A stretch of 64,000 nt of DNA from CAWBJO01 sp963789175 (GTDB lineage: Bacteria; Pseudomonadota; Alphaproteobacteria; Rhizobiales; Aestuariivirgaceae). Below the pieces are notes generated by a model. It was not told the DNA's origin. It did no database searches and saw only the letters and a program-made list of their open reading frames with translations. The stretch covers positions 124,001 to 188,000 of the forward strand of contig CAWBJO010000002.1 in NCBI GenBank assembly GCA_963789175.1, in the 5' to 3' direction. Both the position numbers and the translations under genes were made by a program. Numbering within the stretch: the first letter of the stretch is position 1; each line of letters opens with the position of its first letter. Below, in pieces: positions 60,591 to 64,000 of the stretch.

Positions 60591-61076
60591 ATGCCATCCG
60601 AGCGGGAACTCAGGGAGCGGTTCTGGAAGGCGCTCAAGTCCGACATGACGATGATGATCGGCCTCGACGGAGTAGAGGACGGGCATGCGCGGCCGATGAC
60701 GGCCCAGCTCGACGGCGAGCACGGGCCGATCTGGTTCTTCACCGCAAAGGACAATGCCATCGTGCAGAAGCTCGCGCCGTCAAACCGTGCGATCGCGACA
60801 TTCGCCTCGAAAGGCCACGACCTCTTTGCGACGGTTCACGGCACGCTGGTCGTCGAGACGGATCGGCGAGTGGTGGACAGGCTGTGGAACCGTTTCGTCG
60901 CCGCCTGGTTCGAAGGCGGCAAGGACGACCCGAAACTGGCACTCATTCGTCTAGATCCGGAAACGGCCGAGATCTGGATCGACGCGTCGAGCGTGGTAGC
61001 CGGGATCAAGATGCTGCTGGGGATGGACCCAAAGGTCGACTACAAGGACAAGGTCGGCAAGGTGGCACTCGAGTAG
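60591..61076 (+). CDS. Pyridoxamine 5'-phosphate oxidase-family (general stress protein 26-like)
   Basis: Flavin-binding split-barrel protein of 161 aa. MTAQLDGEHGPIWFFTAKDNAIVQKL and HDLFATVHGTLVVETDRRVVDRLWN are landmarks of the GS26 branch. It probably binds FMN or F420-like cofactor; its activity is unknown. ATG 60591 follows GAAGGA; a GTG at 60555 in frame is less likely. Stands alone between the SDR and AI-2E-family genes. Confidence 0.85.
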   Translation: MPSERELRERFWKALKSDMTMMIGLDGVEDGHARPMTAQLDGEHGPIWFFTAKDNAIVQKLAPSNRAIATFASKGHDLFATVHGTLVVETDRRVVDRLWNRFVAAWFEGGKDDPKLALIRLDPETAEIWIDASSVVAGIKMLLGMDPKVDYKDKVGKVALE

Positions 61077-61155
61077 GAGTTCGGCCGGCGAGCGGCGGGC
61101 CAGCAAGCAGTCATTGCCTTTGCCCGACGTTTCTTACACCATCGCCCCGCCTGCC

Positions 61156-62205
61156 ATGCGCAAACTGGAAGACAAGTTCTTTCTGTTCCTGGTCATCGCC
61201 GTCTCGCTGGCGTTCCTGTGGATTTTGACGCCGTACTTCGGCGCCATCCTGTGGGGCATCATCGCCGCCGTCGTCTTCGCGCCGCTCTACAGGAGCTTCC
61301 TCGCCGCCATGCCCGGCCGCCGCAACCTTGCGGCCATGGCGACCGTCATCGTGGTCGTCATCCTGGTCATCATGCCGCTCGCCATCATCAGCACGGCGCT
61401 CGTTCAGCAGGCTTCCGGACTGTTTGCGGCCATCCAGTCGGGGGAGATCGATTTCGGCCAGTACTTCCAGCAGGCGGTCAACGCGCTGCCGCTGTGGGCG
61501 TCGAGCCTGCTCGATCGTTTCGGGCTGACGCACTTCGAGGCATTCCAACAGAAGATCACCGCCGGCCTGGCAGCGGGAAGCGAAGTCATAACCGCGCAGA
61601 TCATAAGTCTCAGCCAGAACACGCTCAACTTCATCATCGGCCTGTTCGTGATGCTGTACCTGCTCTTCTTCCTGCTGCGGGAGGGCGATCAGTTGCTCAG
61701 GCGCATCTGGGTGGAGACGCCCCTCGATGCCGACAAGAAACGCGCGCTGCTCGAAAAGTTCACGGTCGTGATCCGTGCGACGATCAGGGGCAACATCCTC
61801 GTCGCCATCCTGCAGGGAGCACTGGGCGGATTCATCTTCTGGTACCTCGGCATTCGCGCAGCGTTGCTATGGGGCGTCGTCATGACGTTCCTGTCGCTCG
61901 TTCCGGCGGTCGGGGCAAGCCTCGTCTGGCTGCCGGCCGCCATCTATTTCCTCCTCACCGGCGCCGTGTGGCAGGGAATCGTGCTCATTGCCTGGGGAGC
62001 GCTCGTCATCGGCCTCATCGACAACATCCTGCGTCCCATCCTCGTGGGCAAGGATACGCGCCTGCCCGACTACGTCGTGCTCATATCGACGCTCGGCGGC
62101 CTGTCGATCTTCGGCGTCAACGGATTGGTCCTCGGCCCGATGATCGCCGTCATGTTCGTTTCCATCTGGCACATCTTCATGGTCGAGGAAGGGAAGTCTC
62201 GCTGA
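61156..62205 (+). CDS. AI-2E family transporter (PerM/YdiK type)
   Basis: Inner-membrane protein of 349 aa with about eight helices. VVFAPLYRSFLAAMPGRRN in the first part, and the strongly conserved DNILRPILVGKDTRLPDYVVLISTLGG near the C-terminus with FGVNGLVLGPMIAVM, identify the AI-2E/PerM family. The substrates are unclear; the name reflects one member. ATG 61156 is likely; TTG 61114 in frame adds 14 codons. Convergent with the inositol-phosphatase-like gene, 43 bp between stops. Confidence 0.9.
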   Translation: MRKLEDKFFLFLVIAVSLAFLWILTPYFGAILWGIIAAVVFAPLYRSFLAAMPGRRNLAAMATVIVVVILVIMPLAIISTALVQQASGLFAAIQSGEIDFGQYFQQAVNALPLWASSLLDRFGLTHFEAFQQKITAGLAAGSEVITAQIISLSQNTLNFIIGLFVMLYLLFFLLREGDQLLRRIWVETPLDADKKRALLEKFTVVIRATIRGNILVAILQGALGGFIFWYLGIRAALLWGVVMTFLSLVPAVGASLVWLPAAIYFLLTGAVWQGIVLIAWGALVIGLIDNILRPILVGKDTRLPDYVVLISTLGGLSIFGVNGLVLGPMIAVMFVSIWHIFMVEEGKSR

Positions 62206-62248
62206 CCGCCGACCGCCTGCCCGCGCTGAGGGGCCAGGCAAGAATCTC

Positions 62249-63037
62249 TCAATCCATCTTAAGTATCGAGCGCAGTCGTGCGGCGAGGTTGGGTGCCGCG
62301 GCGAGTATGGGATTGCCGCTGTTGACATAGTCGCCGGCCGTGAAGTCGCTCACCCACGCGCCTGCTTCCCTGGCGATGCACAGACCGGCCGCGACGTCCC
62401 ACACATTGATGTGCGACTCCCAGTAACCATCGAGCCGGCCGTCGGCGGTCATGGCCATTCCGAGGGCTCCCGACCCCAGGCGACTGTATTCGCAATGGCT
62501 TTCCAAGAGCGCCGCGACTGCAGTGACGTGCACCGAAACCGGTCTTCGGTAGCTGAACCCGACGCCGACCCGGGCCGCAGAAATATCGGAGGTCGAGCCC
62601 GCATGTATGGGACGGCCATTCAACGTTGCCCCGGTGTTCACCGCGGCCGAGTAAAACTCGTCGGTCACCGGATTGAAGATGATGCCGAGGACCGGCTCGT
62701 CTCCGTCGAGAAGGCCGACCGAAACACACCAATAAGGTATGCCGCGAACGAAATTCGCGGTGCCATCGATCGGGTCGATCACCCAGGTAGACTTGCTCGA
62801 GCGGTTTCTGCGTCCGCTCTCCTCACCGAGGAAGCCGTCATCCGCAAAATGCTTCGCCAGGCCGTCCACGATGATGGCTTCGCATTCGCGATCGGCAACG
62901 CTCACGACGTCCTGAACGCCCTTTCGCTCGATCGTCAACGAGCCGCGTTCTTCGTAGCGGCGCAACGCATGCCCACCGGCTTCCCGCACGATAGGCACCG
63001 CGGCGTCCAACCTGCGAAGGAGCTCACCTTGCTGCAT
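62249..63037 (-). CDS. Inositol monophosphatase family protein
   Basis: Magnesium-dependent phosphatase of 262 aa. GEESGRRN, DPIDGTANFVRGIPYWCVSVGL and NVWDVAAGLCIAREAGAWVSDF hold the metal ligands (Glu, Asp-x-Ile-Asp, Asp) of the SuhB/IMPase family. ATG 63037 with AGGAG just before is preferred; GTG 63055 has no ribosome site. Substrate could be inositol-phosphate, histidinol-phosphate or another sugar phosphate. Divergent from the iron-type ABC binding protein. Confidence 0.9.
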   Translation of the reverse strand: MQQGELLRRLDAAVPIVREAGGHALRRYEERGSLTIERKGVQDVVSVADRECEAIIVDGLAKHFADDGFLGEESGRRNRSSKSTWVIDPIDGTANFVRGIPYWCVSVGLLDGDEPVLGIIFNPVTDEFYSAAVNTGATLNGRPIHAGSTSDISAARVGVGFSYRRPVSVHVTAVAALLESHCEYSRLGSGALGMAMTADGRLDGYWESHINVWDVAAGLCIAREAGAWVSDFTAGDYVNSGNPILAAAPNLAARLRSILKMD

Positions 63038-63159
63038 CGGCTCCTCATTTTTCACTGGTCAAGGGTTCTCAAGGGGATAAGCTGTCATACAACCGTCGCA
63101 AAGCATAGGACCAGCGGCCCATCACCCGATAGAGGTGCCTGCCGCACCAGGAGGAAGAC

Positions 63160-64000
63160 ATGAAGATCGCGATCAGACTTGCCATTCCATCGTTTGCCGC
63201 GTTGATGGCCCTCATGGCCGGGTCACCGGCGCAGGCCGACGGCAACCTCACCGTCTACTGCTCCGTGCAGGAGGAGTGGTGTCAACTCATGGTCAACGAG
63301 TTCCAGAAGGCGACGGGCATCACGGTGGCGATGACGCGCAAGAGCTCGGGCGAAACCTATGCGCAGGTAAGAGCCGAGGCAGCCAATCCAAAGGGCGACA
63401 TCTGGTGGGGAGGAACGGGCGATCCTCACCTTCAGGCGGCGGAGGAAGGTCTCACCGAAGCCTACGAGTCGCCGGCGCTTGCCAACCTTCATCCGTGGGC
63501 GGTCGAACAGCACAAGACCGCGCAAGGCCGTACCGTCGGGGTGTATCTCGGCGCTCTCGGTTTCGGCTACAACACGGATCTCCTGGCGCAGAAGAATCTG
63601 CCTGCACCGGCATGCTGGGCCGACCTCGCAAAGGCGGAATACAAGGGTGAGATCCAAGTCGCCAATCCGAACTCCTCAGGCACTGCCTATACGTTCGTGG
63701 CGACCCTGGTTCAGCTGTGGGGAGAGGAGGAAGCTTTCAAATATCTCAAGGCCCTCAACGAGAACGTCAATCAATATACGAAGTCGGGAGCGGCGCCGGC
63801 ACAGGCCGCAGCCCGGGGCGAAACGCTCATCGGCATCGCGTTTCAGCATGATCTCGTCACGCCGACGGTCACGTCCAACGCTCCCTTGAAGAACATCTCG
63901 CCTTGCGAGGGGACCGGTTTCGAAATCGGATCGATGAGCATCATCAAAGGTGCCGTCAATCCCGAGAACGCGAAGAAATGGTACGACTGGGCGTTGACGC
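63160..64000 (+). CDS. Iron(III)-type ABC binding protein, cut by window end
   Basis: Periplasmic binding protein; 280 codons are visible and the gene continues past the window. GGAGGAAG precedes the ATG, and MKIAIRLAIPSFAALMALMAGSPAQA is the signal peptide. LTVYCSVQEEWCQLMVNEFQKATGITVAMT, RKSSGETYAQV and DIWWGGTGDP are landmarks of the family of FbpA/AfuA-like proteins (Fe3+ or related ligands such as 2-aminoethylphosphonate). A small dyad GGTGC-CTGCC-GCACC lies directly before the ribosome site (63134-63148). It probably starts an operon with permease and ATPase genes. Confidence 0.88.
   Translation, partial: MKIAIRLAIPSFAALMALMAGSPAQADGNLTVYCSVQEEWCQLMVNEFQKATGITVAMTRKSSGETYAQVRAEAANPKGDIWWGGTGDPHLQAAEEGLTEAYESPALANLHPWAVEQHKTAQGRTVGVYLGALGFGYNTDLLAQKNLPAPACWADLAKAEYKGEIQVANPNSSGTAYTFVATLVQLWGEEEAFKYLKALNENVNQYTKSGAAPAQAAARGETLIGIAFQHDLVTPTVTSNAPLKNISPCEGTGFEIGSMSIIKGAVNPENAKKWYDWALT

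Noticed and set aside
63135..63650. A 171-codon plus-strand frame at the iron-type binding protein
   Set aside because: It is one frame away from the real gene starting at 63160, which has GGAGGAAG, a signal peptide and SBP motifs.
1..64000. CRISPR arrays, tRNA/rRNA genes, insertion sequences, phage genes
   Set aside because: I looked for regularly spaced repeats, transposase/integrase-like proteins, terminal inverted repeats and tRNA-like cloverleafs and found none that I could support.

Overview
The window is GC-rich, densely packed bacterial DNA with short intergenic gaps, many 4-bp ATGA overlaps, and GTG/TTG starts behind good Shine-Dalgarno sites. Gene content (seven ABC uptake systems of several classes, an aspartate dehydrogenase, amidases, an agmatinase-family enzyme, class III aminotransferase, EctC, RidA, HxlR) points to an alphaproteobacterium, most likely a metabolically versatile member of the Hyphomicrobiales (Rhizobiales). 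This is inference from gene content; there is no rRNA, tRNA, phage, IS element or CRISPR array in the window that I can see.

Layout. 1-358: tail of a ribose-type permease. 404-3470 (minus): sugar ABC operon (binding protein, two permeases, no ATPase), divergent from a Gfo/Idh/MocA dehydrogenase plus ThuA-domain protein (3749-5529) and a VOC protein; then a convergent peroxiredoxin. 6795-17341 (plus, except the HxlR regulator): nitrogen-scavenging block with aspartate dehydrogenase, AtzG-like small protein, two amidases, a nitrilase-family hydrolase, a tautomerase, and an amide/urea-type ABC transporter with a fused permease-ATPase. 17523-20685: a PotD/PotB/PotC-type transporter whose first two genes carry three apparent single-base insertions. 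20701-23613: a flavin oxidoreductase, then RidA and a lone ectoine synthase on the other strand. 23917-30026: a ModE-like winged-helix protein and a complete branched-chain-amino-acid-type ABC operon (minus).

30286-40756 is the most unusual region: a decaheme membrane-anchored cytochrome c, a b-type-cytochrome-like membrane protein, a tetraheme c554-like cytochrome and a 2Fe-2S/flavin reductase on the minus strand, divergent from a pentaheme cytochrome, an outer-membrane beta-barrel candidate and a CcmI-like maturation protein. Read together they could carry electrons from NAD(P)H through the inner membrane and periplasm towards the outer membrane. I regard this as the best candidate for an undescribed system.

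40816-46844: secreted unknown, alpha/beta hydrolase, luciferase-like monooxygenase, class III aminotransferase divergent from an agmatinase-family ureohydrolase, serine hydrolase. 46993-53536: ribose-type ABC operon continuing into a citrate-lyase/synthase-like protein and a CoA ligase. 53555-59579 (minus): dehydrogenase, sugar-binding protein, hexuloisomerase-like SIS protein, two permeases and a MalK-type ATPase, divergent from an SDR. 59692-64000: SDR, pyridoxamine-oxidase-like protein, AI-2E family membrane protein, inositol-phosphatase-like enzyme and the start of an iron-type ABC binding protein cut by the window end.

Two regulatory patterns cross the window: stable hairpins lie just after the binding-protein gene in four ABC operons (a weaker one in a fifth), and two matching 7-7-7 inverted repeats sit between the HxlR regulator and the nitrilase-family gene.
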